Positions 9,235 to 17,969 of a stretch of DNA of 64,000 nucleotides are shown piece after piece. The stretch lies in contig NZ_LMUJ01000064.1 of the NCBI RefSeq assembly GCF_009765975.1, positions 156,730 through 220,729 of the forward strand, in the 5' to 3' direction. The notes beneath the pieces were generated by a model. That model made no database searches, was not told the origin of the DNA, and saw only the letters and a list, made by a program, of their open reading frames with translations. The position numbers were made by a program, and so were the translations under genes. Position 1 is the stretch's first letter. The number at the start of each line of letters is the position of its first letter. The stretch is from Acidisphaera sp. S103 (GTDB lineage: Bacteria; Pseudomonadota; Alphaproteobacteria; Acetobacterales; Acetobacteraceae).

Positions 9235-10946
9235 CGCCCAACCTGGACCTTTTTGGACCATTGCCGCGCCGTCTTGGCATGAGTGTGGTGCTGGCCGTAT
9301 CCGCCGCGCTGGTGCTGGCACCGGTTCTCGCCGTGATCTATGGCGCGTTCCGCACCCGCCCGCCCGGTGCGCCGCGGGCAGCCTTCACTCTGGCGAAGAT
9401 GGCGCAAGCTTGGGGCGGGATCTTCACCGGTGGCTGGACCCAGGCACCCACTGTCAACACGATCCTGCTCGCCATCCCTGTAACGATCGTGGCGACCGCG
9501 CTGGGTGTCGCGCTCGCCTGGGCGGTGACGCGTACGGACATGCCGGGGCGCCGCACGCTGGAACTGCTGTTCCTGGTCCCGCTGCTTTACTCGCCGCTGG
9601 TCAGCGTGATCGGGTGGACGGTGTTGGCCGACCCCGGCGCCGGGCTGCTGAACCGGGCATGGGCGGGGGTAACCGGGGCACATGCACCGCTGTTCGATGT
9701 GTATTCTTATGGCGGCATTGCCTTCGTCATGGTGTTCTACTTCGCGCCCTATGCGTTCCTGCTGTGCGCCGGTGCGTTTCGGGCGTTGGACAGCACGCTG
9801 GAGGAAGCGGCGGCGATGTCCGGTGCGGGGTTGTTGCGGCGCCTAGGGTTCGTGACGTTCCCGCTGATGCTTGCGGGCATTGGCGCCGCATCCCTGTTCA
9901 TTTTCACGCTGGCGCTGGAGCAATTCGCTATCCCCGGCTTTCTGGGCGCACATGTGCATTTCGATACGCTCGCCTATGCGATTTTCGAGCGCACCAGCAC
10001 ATATCCGAGCGACCTGCCGGGAGCGGCCGCGGCGGGTACGTTGTTGCTGGTGTTGTCCTCCATCGGGCTGTACGCCTATCGCCGGCTGACGCGCCATGCC
10101 GGCCGGTTCATCAGTGTGACCGCGCGTGGCTACCGAGCGGTGCCGACAGCGCTGGGGCGTGGTGGGATGGTGCTGACGGTTATCTGCGCGGCCTTGTTCG
10201 CGATTGGTGTGGCGTTGCCGTTGGCCGCTGTGCTGCTGCGCGCCTTGCTGCCGGTGCGGACGGCATCGGTCGATCTGTCGGCACTAGGTTTTGGCAATTT
10301 CACGCAATTGTTCGCTGCCGGAGACTTCCTCCTCGGCCTGCAAAACACGGCCTGGCTGGCGTTCGGTGCCGCCACGATCTGTGCGGGACTTGGCCTGCTG
10401 ATCGGATCGCTGCTGGTTCGTCGCCGATCCGCTGGACTGTCGGCGCTGGACTATCTGGTGGCACTGCCGATCGGCATCCCCGGCACGGTGTTCGGCGTCG
10501 GCATGCTGTGGGCGTATGTCCGGACCCCACTTTACCTGACGCTGTGGATCCTGCTGCTGGCGTTCACGGTGCGCTATCTGGTCTATGCCGTTCGTACGGT
10601 CGGCGGCAGCATGATGCAGATCGATCCGGTGCTGGAAGAAAGCGCCGCGATCGCCGGCGGCACGCCACTACGGACGTTCCTGTTCGTCGATCTTCCCTTG
10701 CTGAAGCCGGCGATCGCATCGGCCTGGCTTCTGGTGTTCCTGATCGTGATGCGGGAGATCAGCGCCAGTGTCATCCTGTATGGCGCTGACTCGGTGACGG
10801 TACCGATTCTGACGTGGAACTATCTGAACGATGGTTCCTACGGCACCGCCAGCGCGCTGGCGATCGTGCAGGTGGTCGCGGTTGGACTTGTTGTGATGTT
10901 GTTGCGCTGGCTGTTCGGGGCCGACATCCGTGCTCGGTCGGAGTAG
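9222..10946 (+). CDS. ABC transporter permease, fused two-domain (FbpB-like)
   Basis: A 574-residue inner-membrane protein made of two tandem binding-protein-dependent permease domains, each with an EAA loop: LEEAAAMSGAGLLRRLGF near residue 195 and LEESAAIAGGTPLRTFLF near residue 475. This fused layout is usual for ferric-iron-type importers. The TTG at 9222 overlaps the upstream gene by 13 bases; an ATG 19 codons in (9279) is an alternative start. It is followed four bases later by the ATPase gene, forming a complete importer. Confidence 0.88.
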   Translation: MATVTPNLDLFGPLPRRLGMSVVLAVSAALVLAPVLAVIYGAFRTRPPGAPRAAFTLAKMAQAWGGIFTGGWTQAPTVNTILLAIPVTIVATALGVALAWAVTRTDMPGRRTLELLFLVPLLYSPLVSVIGWTVLADPGAGLLNRAWAGVTGAHAPLFDVYSYGGIAFVMVFYFAPYAFLLCAGAFRALDSTLEEAAAMSGAGLLRRLGFVTFPLMLAGIGAASLFIFTLALEQFAIPGFLGAHVHFDTLAYAIFERTSTYPSDLPGAAAAGTLLLVLSSIGLYAYRRLTRHAGRFISVTARGYRAVPTALGRGGMVLTVICAALFAIGVALPLAAVLLRALLPVRTASVDLSALGFGNFTQLFAAGDFLLGLQNTAWLAFGAATICAGLGLLIGSLLVRRRSAGLSALDYLVALPIGIPGTVFGVGMLWAYVRTPLYLTLWILLLAFTVRYLVYAVRTVGGSMMQIDPVLEESAAIAGGTPLRTFLFVDLPLLKPAIASAWLLVFLIVMREISASVILYGADSVTVPILTWNYLNDGSYGTASALAIVQVVAVGLVVMLLRWLFGADIRARSE

Positions 10947-10949
10947 CCA

Positions 10950-12014
10950 GTGACCGCGATCCGTATCGCCGGCCTCAATCGCCGTTTTGGACCTGCTTTT
11001 GCGGTCGAGGGCTTGGACCTTGAGATTGCGGCAGGGGAGTTTTTGACGCTGCTGGGACCGAGCGGTTCGGGGAAGACAACGACTTTGCGGATGTTGGCGG
11101 GGTTGGAACGGCCGGATTCGGGAACGATACAGGTGGGCGGCCGGGTGATGAACGGGCCGGGCGTGTTCGTCCCGCCACACAAGCGCAACATGGGCATGGT
11201 GTTCCAGAGCTATGCCGTCTGGCCGCATCGGACGGTCTATCAGAACGTTGCCTTTCCGTTGCGCGTGCAACGTGTCTCGCGCGCCGACGAGAAGGCCCGT
11301 GTTGGGCGGATACTGGATCTGGTGGAACTGCCAGCCTCCGACTTCGCCGACCGCTACGCCAGCCAGTTGTCCGGCGGGCAGCAGCAGCGCGTGTCGCTGG
11401 CCCGCGCCCTGGTGGCCGATCCCGATGTCATTCTGTACGATGAGCCGCTGTCCAACCTGGACGCCCGCTTGCGCGACGCCATGCGCACGCTGTTGCGCGA
11501 CATCCATGGCCGCATCCGCACGACGGCGCTGTACGTGACCCACGACCAGACCGAGGCGATGGTGCTGTCGGACCGGGTCTGCATCATGCAGGCCGGCCGC
11601 ATCGTGCAGCAGGGGACGCCCCGCGCGCTGTACGACAATCCCAGCAACATGTTCGTGACTGAGTTCATCGGCGGCGCCAACGCACTGCCGATCGTCGAAC
11701 AGGACCGCGCTCGGCAGCAGGTCGGCATTGCCGGCGGCGTGCGCATTCATGTCGCGAACTGGAATGCGGGTTCGGCGTCGCGCCTTGTCATTCGCCATCA
11801 CCATGTTCAGTTGCTGCCCGCCGACGCGACGGCCTGCAACGCGATCGACGCGACCGTGCGTGACGCCGTGTTCCTGGGCGATCGCGTTCGTTTCACGTTG
11901 CAGGCCGATTGCGGGTTGACGCTGATTGCCGATGCTGTTGCCTCACCCGGCTTACCCATGCCGGGCAGCCGGATCCGCGCCGTCCTGCCGGCCGCGTTGT
12001 GCATCATTATTTAG
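10950..12014 (+). CDS. ABC transporter ATP-binding protein (FbpC/PotA-like)
   Basis: A 354-residue ATPase subunit. Walker A is GPSGSGKTT, the signature is LSGGQQQRVSLARAL, and Walker B is VILYDEPLSNLD followed by the switch His in YVTHDQTEAM. A C-terminal TOBE-like domain runs from about residue 240. It starts at GTG 10950, four bases after the permease stop. Together with the two upstream genes it forms an importer of the ferric-iron/spermidine group. A dehydrogenase gene follows 14 bases later and is probably co-transcribed. Confidence 0.92.
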   Translation: MTAIRIAGLNRRFGPAFAVEGLDLEIAAGEFLTLLGPSGSGKTTTLRMLAGLERPDSGTIQVGGRVMNGPGVFVPPHKRNMGMVFQSYAVWPHRTVYQNVAFPLRVQRVSRADEKARVGRILDLVELPASDFADRYASQLSGGQQQRVSLARALVADPDVILYDEPLSNLDARLRDAMRTLLRDIHGRIRTTALYVTHDQTEAMVLSDRVCIMQAGRIVQQGTPRALYDNPSNMFVTEFIGGANALPIVEQDRARQQVGIAGGVRIHVANWNAGSASRLVIRHHHVQLLPADATACNAIDATVRDAVFLGDRVRFTLQADCGLTLIADAVASPGLPMPGSRIRAVLPAALCIII

Positions 12015-12028
12015 GGAGAACATCAGAG

Positions 12029-13045
12029 ATGGCCCAGCAGCCTGCGTTGCTCGATGCGGACGGCCCGGACACGGTGCGCATGACGCCTGACGAGGCGCGT
12101 GCCCTCGGCGAGGAATCGTTGTGCCGGCTTGGTTATCCTCAGGACGAGGCGGCGATCATCACCGACCAGCTTATCGACAACGCGCTGTGCGGCTACCGCT
12201 TTGCCAGCCTGCCCCGTATTCTTGCCATCGCCGGCGACGAGAAAACGCGGCAGCCGCGCCGGCCGGTGACGGTGATCCGCGAGACGCCAGTTTCGGCTTT
12301 GCTGGATGGCGGCAACAACGTCGGCTACGTCGCCGCGTATCGTGGTGCCGAGATGGCGATCGACAAGGCGAAAGTGTCCGGGATCGCCGTCATTGGTGTG
12401 TCCGACAGCTATTACAGTGGCCGCAACGCATACTATGTCGAAATGATTGCCCGAGCGGGGCTGGTCGCCATCCATACAGCCAGTGCCAAACCGCGGGTGT
12501 TGCCGCCGGGTGGCACACGGCCGGCGCTGGGCACCAACCCGATCGCAATCGGGTTCCCGAGCGAGGGGGAGCCTGTCGTCTACGATATCGGTACCGCATC
12601 GATGATGTGGGGTGAGGTGCTGCTGCACGCCCAGCTCGGGCTGCCGATCCCCGACGGCGTGGGGTTCGACGCGGCGGGACAACCCACCGCCGACGCCAAC
12701 GAAGTCGTCAAGGGCGGTGTCGTGCCCTTCGCCGGCCACAAGGGTTACGGGCTGTCATTCGCCATACAGGCGCTGGGGTTGCTTGCCGGCGCAGCGATCC
12801 CGCGTGGGCAGGTGCAGGATTATGGCTTCCTGTTCATCGCGATCGACCCGGCTATCCTGCTGGGCCCCGGCGTGTTCGCGGGCCAGATGTCGGAGCTGGT
12901 GGAGCGCATGAAGGCAACGCCGCTCGCTTCGGGCGTCGACGGGATACGCATCCCCTCCGAACGTGCATTTCACGAGCGTGCCCGGCGGCGGGAGGAAGGA
13001 ATCGTGCTGGACCGCGTGGTGGTGGAGTCGTTGCGGGCGCTGTGA
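12029..13045 (+). CDS. Malate/L-lactate dehydrogenase family (LDH2/MDH2) oxidoreductase
   Basis: A 338-residue NAD(P)-dependent dehydrogenase of the LDH2/MDH2 oxidoreductase family, unrelated in fold to classical Rossmann lactate dehydrogenases. Diagnostic stretches are GNNVGYVAAYRGAEMAIDKAK, GGTRPALGTNPIAIGFPS and FAGHKGYGLSFAIQALGLL. Family members oxidise or reduce 2-hydroxy/2-keto acids such as malate, lactate, ureidoglycolate or 2,3-diketogulonate. The ATG at 12029 follows AGGGAGA. Its position as last gene of the importer operon suggests that it acts on the imported compound, possibly a 2-hydroxy acid. Confidence 0.85.
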   Translation: MAQQPALLDADGPDTVRMTPDEARALGEESLCRLGYPQDEAAIITDQLIDNALCGYRFASLPRILAIAGDEKTRQPRRPVTVIRETPVSALLDGGNNVGYVAAYRGAEMAIDKAKVSGIAVIGVSDSYYSGRNAYYVEMIARAGLVAIHTASAKPRVLPPGGTRPALGTNPIAIGFPSEGEPVVYDIGTASMMWGEVLLHAQLGLPIPDGVGFDAAGQPTADANEVVKGGVVPFAGHKGYGLSFAIQALGLLAGAAIPRGQVQDYGFLFIAIDPAILLGPGVFAGQMSELVERMKATPLASGVDGIRIPSERAFHERARRREEGIVLDRVVVESLRAL

Positions 13046-13114
13046 GGGCGATGGAGGCCGTTCAGGCCGTGAGGATGCTCAGGCCGCCGGGCGAAGAGTC
13101 CGCATCGACCACCG

Positions 13115-14233
13115 TTACGCCGCATGCATGCGGTCTGGATTGCGTTCGGCGAGAAGCGGCCGCACCCAGCGTCCGAAGCGCGTCGCTTCCTCATCGTGCA
13201 GGTAGCCGGACAGGCAGAACGATGTGCAGCCCAGGTCGATGAACTGCTGTAGCGTGTCGGCACACTGACGCGGATTGCCCACCACGACGATCCCAGCCCC
13301 CGGCCGCACCCGGGTCACCCCGGTCCACAGATGCGGGCCGATCAGGTCGCCATGCTCTTGCGCCAGTTGCTGCACCCGCTGGTTGGCGGCGGAGCCGGCA
13401 TAATGGGTGCGAATGAAACGAGTCTGCGCCTCGGTCACGCCGCGCACCAGTTCATGCGCGGCGTCCCATGCCAGCGCCTCGGTCTCGCGGCACAGAATCT
13501 GCAGCCGCATGCCGAAGCCGATGGTGTCCGCCCTTCCATGCCGAGCCGCCATGCCGCGAATCTTGGTGATGTTGTCGGCGATGCGGTCCGGCGTGTCGCC
13601 CCAGAACAGATGGACGTCGGAATGCTTCGCCGAAAGCGCCCACGCCTCCGCCGACCCGCCGCCGAGGTAGAACCGCGGCACCCGCGACGGGTGGGGTGAG
13701 ATGCGGGCGCCCTTCAAGGTGTGGAAACGGCCTTCGAAATGCACCGGCCCGCGCGTGGTCCACAGCGCCTTCATGATGGAGACGTCTTCTTCCATCAGCG
13801 CGTAGCGGTCTTCCTTGGCCATAACGATGCCCTCGGCCGCCGCGTCGGCCTCGCTCTGCCCGGCGATCAGGTTCACCGCCAGACGGCCGCCGGACAGCCG
13901 ATCGAAGGTGGCGCCCATCTTCGCCAGTTGCACCGGGCTGACATAGCCGGGCCTGGCGGCGACCAGCGCCGTGATGCGTTTGGTCTTCGCCACCGCCATG
14001 GCCGCGCTGATCCAGGCTTCCCAGCAGGCGGCATCGACGGGAACCAGGAAATACTCGAACCCGGCGTCCTCGGCGGCGAGCATCACACGGTCGAACAACG
14101 CCGCCGATGGCGGAATGAACGCCTCGCGGTCGCCATAACACGTCGTGTCGCCCCAAGTGGGCAAAAACCATCCGAATTCGAGCGGTGTCCGCACGGCGGT
14201 GCTTCCCTTGTCGTCGGGACGACTGTAACGCAT
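13115..14233 (-). CDS. LLM class flavin-dependent oxidoreductase, alkanesulfonate monooxygenase (SsuD)-like
   Basis: A protein of up to 372 residues with luciferase-like motifs: EFGWFLPTWGDT, LVAARPGYVSPVQLAKMGATFDRLSGGRLAVNLIAG and FYLGGGSAEAWALSAKHSDVHLFWGD. These place it in the SsuD/alkanesulfonate and dimethyl-sulfone monooxygenase branch, which uses reduced FMN to cleave C-S bonds. It ends with FIDLGCTSFCLSGYLHDEEA, also typical. A GTG at 14194, 13 codons in and preceded by AAGGGAAG, is an alternative and perhaps better start. It is convergent with the dehydrogenase on the left and divergent from the GMC gene on the right. Substrate unknown; there is no SsuB/SsuC/TauB-like sulfonate transporter adjacent. 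Confidence 0.82.
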   Translation of the reverse strand: MRYSRPDDKGSTAVRTPLEFGWFLPTWGDTTCYGDREAFIPPSAALFDRVMLAAEDAGFEYFLVPVDAACWEAWISAAMAVAKTKRITALVAARPGYVSPVQLAKMGATFDRLSGGRLAVNLIAGQSEADAAAEGIVMAKEDRYALMEEDVSIMKALWTTRGPVHFEGRFHTLKGARISPHPSRVPRFYLGGGSAEAWALSAKHSDVHLFWGDTPDRIADNITKIRGMAARHGRADTIGFGMRLQILCRETEALAWDAAHELVRGVTEAQTRFIRTHYAGSAANQRVQQLAQEHGDLIGPHLWTGVTRVRPGAGIVVVGNPRQCADTLQQFIDLGCTSFCLSGYLHDEEATRFGRWVRPLLAERNPDRMHAA

Positions 14234-14322
14234 GCGGCGCGGGTCTGGCCAACCGTCTCGACCTTTTGCGATTCTGGAGGCATCCTTCCGCCCATAACAA
14301 TTTGCCGGGCAGGGGCCGCCGC

Positions 14323-15921
14323 ATGAACGAAATGGTGGATGTGTTGATCATCGGTTCCGGCGCGTCCGGCGCCGCGGCGGCGTGGAGCCTGGCCGACACG
14401 CGGATGCGCATTCTGTGCCTGGAACAGGGCGATTGGATGAAACCGTCCGACTTCCCGAGCAACGGGCGGGACTGGGAGGCTCGGCGATACGCCGATTTCG
14501 ATATCAGCCCGAACCGGCGGGCGCGGGACACGGATTACCCGGTGAACGATGACAACTCCCCGATGAAGGTGGCCAACTTCAATGCCGTCGGCGGTGGGAC
14601 CGTCATGTACACGGCGCATTATCCGCGCATGCACCCGTCGGATTTCCGGGTGCGCACGCTGGATGGAGTCGCCGACGACTGGCCGATCGACTACGCGACG
14701 CTGGAGCCGTTTTTCGCCGAGAATGACCGCATGATGGGCGTTTCGGGCCTGGCCGGCGACCCCGCCTATCCGCCGCATCAGCCGCCGATGCCGCCGCTGC
14801 CGCTGGGCAAGACCGGCGCCCGTTATGCCAAGGCGATGAACAAGCTGGGCTGGCACTGGTGGCCATCCGACACCACCATCGCGACCACCGAGTATGACGG
14901 CCGAGCGCCCTGCATCAACCTGGGTCATTGCACCCCCGGTTGCGCCCAGGGCGCGAAAGCCAGCACCGACATCACGTATTGGCCACATGCCATACGAGCA
15001 GGGGTGGAACTGCGGACCCGTTGCCGCGTGCGGGAGATTACCACCAACGAACATGGTATGGCCTCTGGTGCGATCTATTACGATGCCGACGGGGTCGAGC
15101 AGTTCCAACCCGCCGAAGTTGTCATCGTGGCCTGCAACGGCATCGGTACACCTCGGCTGCTGCTGAATTCGGCGTCGTCCCGGTTCCCCAACGGGCTGGC
15201 CAATTCCAGCGGCCTGGTCGGCAAGAACCTGATGCTGCACCCGTGGCCGCAGGTCTTCGGTTATGTCGACGAACGGGTGGATGGCGACCGAGCGCCAATG
15301 CTGTCGATATGGAGCAAGGAGTTTTACGAGACCGATCCGAACCGCGATTTCGTCCGCGGCTATACGCTGCAGTTCACCCGCGGCACCGGTATCGTCAACG
15401 AAGCGATCACCAGCGCCGCCGCCGGACGCCTGCCCTGGGGCCAGGACCACCACAGCACCTATCGCAAACTGTTTCACAAGCGGCTGCAAATCGGCATCGC
15501 CTGCGAGGATCTGCCGGAGGAGCACAACCGTGTCACGCTCGACCCGGTGCTGAAGGACAGCCACGGCATCCCGGCCCCGAGGATCGACTACGTCATCGCC
15601 GAAAACTGCCGCCGCATGATGGAACACGGCATCGCCCGAGCCGAGGAAATCCTGACCGCCGCCGGCGCTACCAACCTGCACGCGGCCCGTGTCGCGCTCA
15701 ACAGTCCGGGTCATCTGCTTGGCACGGCCCGCATGGGGGATGATCCGGAACGTTCCGTCGTTAACGCGTGGGGCCGCAGCCACGACGTGAAGAACCTGTT
15801 CATCGTCGATGGCAGCATCTGGGTCACGTCCGGCGGCGTGAACCCTACCTCCACCATCCAGGCGCTGGCGCTGTATGTCGCGGACAGCATGAAGAAGCGC
15901 CTGGCCACTCTGTTCGATTGA
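14323..15921 (+). CDS. GMC family FAD oxidoreductase (gluconate/sorbitol dehydrogenase-like)
   Basis: A 532-residue flavoprotein with the N-terminal ADP-binding motif VDVLIIGSGASGAAAAWSLA. The GMC C-terminal signature runs NSPGHLLGTARMGDDPERSVVNAWG to NPTSTIQALAL, with the HLLGTARMG and NPT catalytic/FAD elements. It resembles the large subunit of membrane-bound gluconate 2-dehydrogenase-type enzymes that pass electrons to the respiratory chain. The ATG at 14323 follows AGGGG. The next gene, seven bases downstream, encodes a subunit-3-like protein, supporting a two-component dehydrogenase. No cytochrome c subunit is adjacent. The substrate, an alcohol or sugar, is unspecified. Confidence 0.85.
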   Translation: MNEMVDVLIIGSGASGAAAAWSLADTRMRILCLEQGDWMKPSDFPSNGRDWEARRYADFDISPNRRARDTDYPVNDDNSPMKVANFNAVGGGTVMYTAHYPRMHPSDFRVRTLDGVADDWPIDYATLEPFFAENDRMMGVSGLAGDPAYPPHQPPMPPLPLGKTGARYAKAMNKLGWHWWPSDTTIATTEYDGRAPCINLGHCTPGCAQGAKASTDITYWPHAIRAGVELRTRCRVREITTNEHGMASGAIYYDADGVEQFQPAEVVIVACNGIGTPRLLLNSASSRFPNGLANSSGLVGKNLMLHPWPQVFGYVDERVDGDRAPMLSIWSKEFYETDPNRDFVRGYTLQFTRGTGIVNEAITSAAAGRLPWGQDHHSTYRKLFHKRLQIGIACEDLPEEHNRVTLDPVLKDSHGIPAPRIDYVIAENCRRMMEHGIARAEEILTAAGATNLHAARVALNSPGHLLGTARMGDDPERSVVNAWGRSHDVKNLFIVDGSIWVTSGGVNPTSTIQALALYVADSMKKRLATLFD

Positions 15922-15928
15922 GGCGGAT

Positions 15929-16378
15929 ATGCAGAACGAAATAACCCTTTCGGCCGAGGAAACCCGCGATCTGCGATGTGTCGCCGGCGTGATGATCCCG
16001 GCCAATGCTGAATTTGACGTGCCCGGCGCCGACGACGCCGCCATCTTCGCCGACATTGTGGCGTCCCTGGGCCGCGATTTCGCTGATGTGCGGCTGGCGC
16101 TCGGCAGGCTCGCGGCGCTGGGAGGCAGCCCGTTCGCCGACCTCGACGAAACACGCCGCCAAGCGGTGGCCGCATCGTTCCAGGCCGAAGCCGGCGCGCC
16201 GCTGGCCGCCCTGTCGCGGTCGGTGCTGCAATGCTACTACCGCGACGACCGGGTGATCCACTCACTCGGTATGGAACCCCGACCGCCGTTCCCCAAGGGA
16301 CACGTGCTGGAACAGGGCGACTGGTCGTTGCTGGACCCCGTGCGTACACGGCCGAAAATGTGGCGCGACGTGCCGTAA
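15929..16378 (+). CDS. Small subunit-3-like partner of the GMC dehydrogenase
   Basis: A 149-residue protein beginning MQNEITLSAEETRDLRCVAGVMIPA. This resembles the ETLxALAxxLIPA-type opening of gluconate 2-dehydrogenase subunit 3 proteins, which accompany GMC large subunits and help assembly or export. No twin-arginine signal is visible, which is unlike many subunit-3 proteins. It starts seven bases after the GMC stop. Function is inferred from context and weak N-terminal resemblance. Confidence 0.65.
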   Translation: MQNEITLSAEETRDLRCVAGVMIPANAEFDVPGADDAAIFADIVASLGRDFADVRLALGRLAALGGSPFADLDETRRQAVAASFQAEAGAPLAALSRSVLQCYYRDDRVIHSLGMEPRPPFPKGHVLEQGDWSLLDPVRTRPKMWRDVP

Positions 16379-16449
16379 AGCGGGGCGGTTGGCCGATGGG
16401 CGGGGAGCGACTATGGTCGGCGAAGCTGAACGTAGTAGGAGATATGGCG

Positions 16450-16914
16450 ATGGCCGATGCAATACTCGCACCCAACCTGCCGCAATGGATGAAGGAACAC
16501 ACCGACCGCTATCTGGCCAGCGGCGGCACCGACGGGCATATGTACAAGATGACCCGTCCCGACATCGGCGAATTGACGGTGGCATCACTGCTGCTGATCA
16601 CGAAAGGGCGTAAGTCAGGACAGTCCTACATTTTCCCGCTGTTCTACGGGGAAACCGGCAAGAGCTACTTCGTGATCGCCTCCAAGGGCGGCGCGCCGGA
16701 ACATCCCGGTTGGTACCGCAATCTGCAGAGCAACCCGGAGGTCGATATCCAGGTCGGCACCAAAAAGATGAAGGCGCATGCCAGGACGACTTCTGGTGAG
16801 GAACGCGCTCGGCTTTGGAAGGATGCGGTTGCCTTCTTTCCGCCCTATGCCGACTACGAGGTCAAAGCGGGTGATCGGGAAATCCCCGTGGTGGTGCTGG
16901 ATCCCGTCGGTTAG
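16450..16914 (+). CDS. Deazaflavin-dependent nitroreductase (DDN) family protein
   Basis: A 154-residue protein with the split-barrel flavin/F420 fold motif series: LLLITKGRKSGQSYIFPLFY, YFVIASKGGAPEHPGWYRNLQSNPEVDIQVG and VVVLDP at the end. This is the family of mycobacterial F420H2-dependent nitroreductase Ddn. The open frame continues far upstream, but TAGGAG at 16435 sits before tandem ATGs at 16444 and 16450; the second is chosen. Cofactor identity in a proteobacterium is uncertain and could be FMN, haem or none. It lies about 70 bases after the subunit-3-like gene, with a genome repeat just downstream. Confidence 0.8.
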   Translation: MADAILAPNLPQWMKEHTDRYLASGGTDGHMYKMTRPDIGELTVASLLLITKGRKSGQSYIFPLFYGETGKSYFVIASKGGAPEHPGWYRNLQSNPEVDIQVGTKKMKAHARTTSGEERARLWKDAVAFFPPYADYEVKAGDREIPVVVLDPVG

Positions 16915-16936
16915 AGCGGTACCACCGTTCCGTCAC

Positions 16937-17024
16937 CATGATGGCCGGGCGTGTCCCGGCCACCTTCGCATCGACGGACGAAGCGCGGATGGCCCGGACT
17001 TCGCCGGGCCATCACAGTGAGAGG
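16937..17024. repeat. Intergenic palindromic repeat, copy 1
   Basis: Two arms, about 16937-16966 and 16986-17024, pair as an imperfect inverted repeat built on the core TGATGGCC(G/C)GGC...GGCCA. It lies in the convergent gap between the nitroreductase-like gene and the ThuA gene. The same core, ATGGCCGGGC followed by a CCCGGCCA counterpart, forms the palindrome inside NRPS1 at about 60195-60298, so it is a dispersed repeat family. As an RNA it would fold into a strong hairpin and may also end transcription from both sides. Confidence 0.65.
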
Positions 17025-17090
17025 GTGGCGGTTGGCAAATTCTTTTTCCCGGCATCGCCATTCTGATGCCTATGGGGCGCGTCTCACCCA

Positions 17091-17104
17091 TAACGTATAC
17101 GTTA
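17091..17104. repeat. Perfect 14-base palindrome in convergent gap
   Basis: TAACGTATACGTTA is a perfect palindrome 17 bases after the end of the deduced ThuA coding region, in sequence flanked by converging genes. It looks like a dimeric regulator site, but no start codon is nearby to be regulated. It has no second copy in the window. Confidence 0.35.
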
Positions 17105-17120
17105 CGATGTGCCTCTGACG

Positions 17121-17918
17121 CTACGCGGTGCCCCAAGAAATGGCATTGCGCAGCAGCGTGGTGAAGGCGTCGGTATCCCACGCACCCCGCAGTGTGGCCG
17201 GCGTCGGATCCCCCGCCTGCGCCTGACGGGACGCTGGGCTATGACAGTGCCCAAGCGCAAAGTACGTCACACCACCCTGACCCACATCGCGCGTGTAGCC
17301 GAGAACACGGGTCCGGCCGTCGGGCTGCAGCGACGTATCGGCGGGATACAGGGTGCCGATGGCAGGCGACACAGCGTCGGGGCCATACTCCGCGGTCAGC
17401 AATATCCGGGTTGATCCCGGGTCTTGCAGTTCGATGAAATACGGTTCGTCCTCGACCAGAAACGAACCGCCGATCCCACGGGTCAGCGGATGATCGACGT
17501 CGCTGACGTCAACACGGAACCCGCAATACGGTGGATGGGTCAGGAAGAAACTTCCCAGCAGCGCGTGGTGCTCCGATTTCACCGTGCGGCGCTGGCGCAC
17601 CCCCTCGACCCGCTCCGCACGGCCGCCGCTGGTGCCATGCAGGCCCAGCCAACGACCGCCTGATTCCAGCCAGGTCCGGATTGCTCGGCACTGCGCGGCA
17701 TCGGGATGGGGACCAGCCACGTAGGTGACCAGCAACCGACTGACCGGCAGCCATTTTTCGACATCGGAAAAATCGTTGCCGACCGACGCCGGAACGTTCG
17801 CCTCCGCGAGCAATTCCAGCAGACGCAATCGCGCATAATCGTGGTCATGCCCGGCGGCCGAACCGGGTGGGAAACCGCCGGCGATCAGATGGGTTCGGCG
17901 GGGTTTGCTGTCTGTCAT
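17121..17918 (-). CDS. ThuA domain protein
   Basis: A 265-residue protein of the ThuA family, a class I glutamine-amidotransferase-like fold named after trehalose utilisation. Motifs are HLIAGGFPPGSAAGHDHDYARLRLLELL, IRTWLESGGRWLGLHGTSG and the DHPLTRGIGGSFLVEDEPYF segment. Family members are associated with sugar turnover, and several are keto-sugar modifying proteins. The ATG at 17918 has GAGGAG upstream. It is downstream of the class II aldolase on the same strand by about 50 bases, consistent with carbohydrate or hydroxy-acid metabolism. Biochemical role unknown. Confidence 0.8.
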   Translation of the reverse strand: MTDSKPRRTHLIAGGFPPGSAAGHDHDYARLRLLELLAEANVPASVGNDFSDVEKWLPVSRLLVTYVAGPHPDAAQCRAIRTWLESGGRWLGLHGTSGGRAERVEGVRQRRTVKSEHHALLGSFFLTHPPYCGFRVDVSDVDHPLTRGIGGSFLVEDEPYFIELQDPGSTRILLTAEYGPDAVSPAIGTLYPADTSLQPDGRTRVLGYTRDVGQGGVTYFALGHCHSPASRQAQAGDPTPATLRGAWDTDAFTTLLRNAISWGTA

Positions 17919-17969
17919 GGGGACTCCTCGCGGAAGGCGTGGCGGCTTCGACCGCCGCCACGCGTGATC

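Noticed and set aside
9209..10789. 526-residue plus-strand frame overlapping the ABC permease gene
   Set aside because: The permease in the other frame has two EAA loops and hydrophobic helices. This frame gives a Cys/Arg-rich product without a family.
13115..14233. Assigning the gene as a true alkanesulfonate monooxygenase (ssuD)
   Set aside because: Motifs support only the wider SsuD-like branch, and no sulfonate transporter or flavin reductase gene is adjacent.
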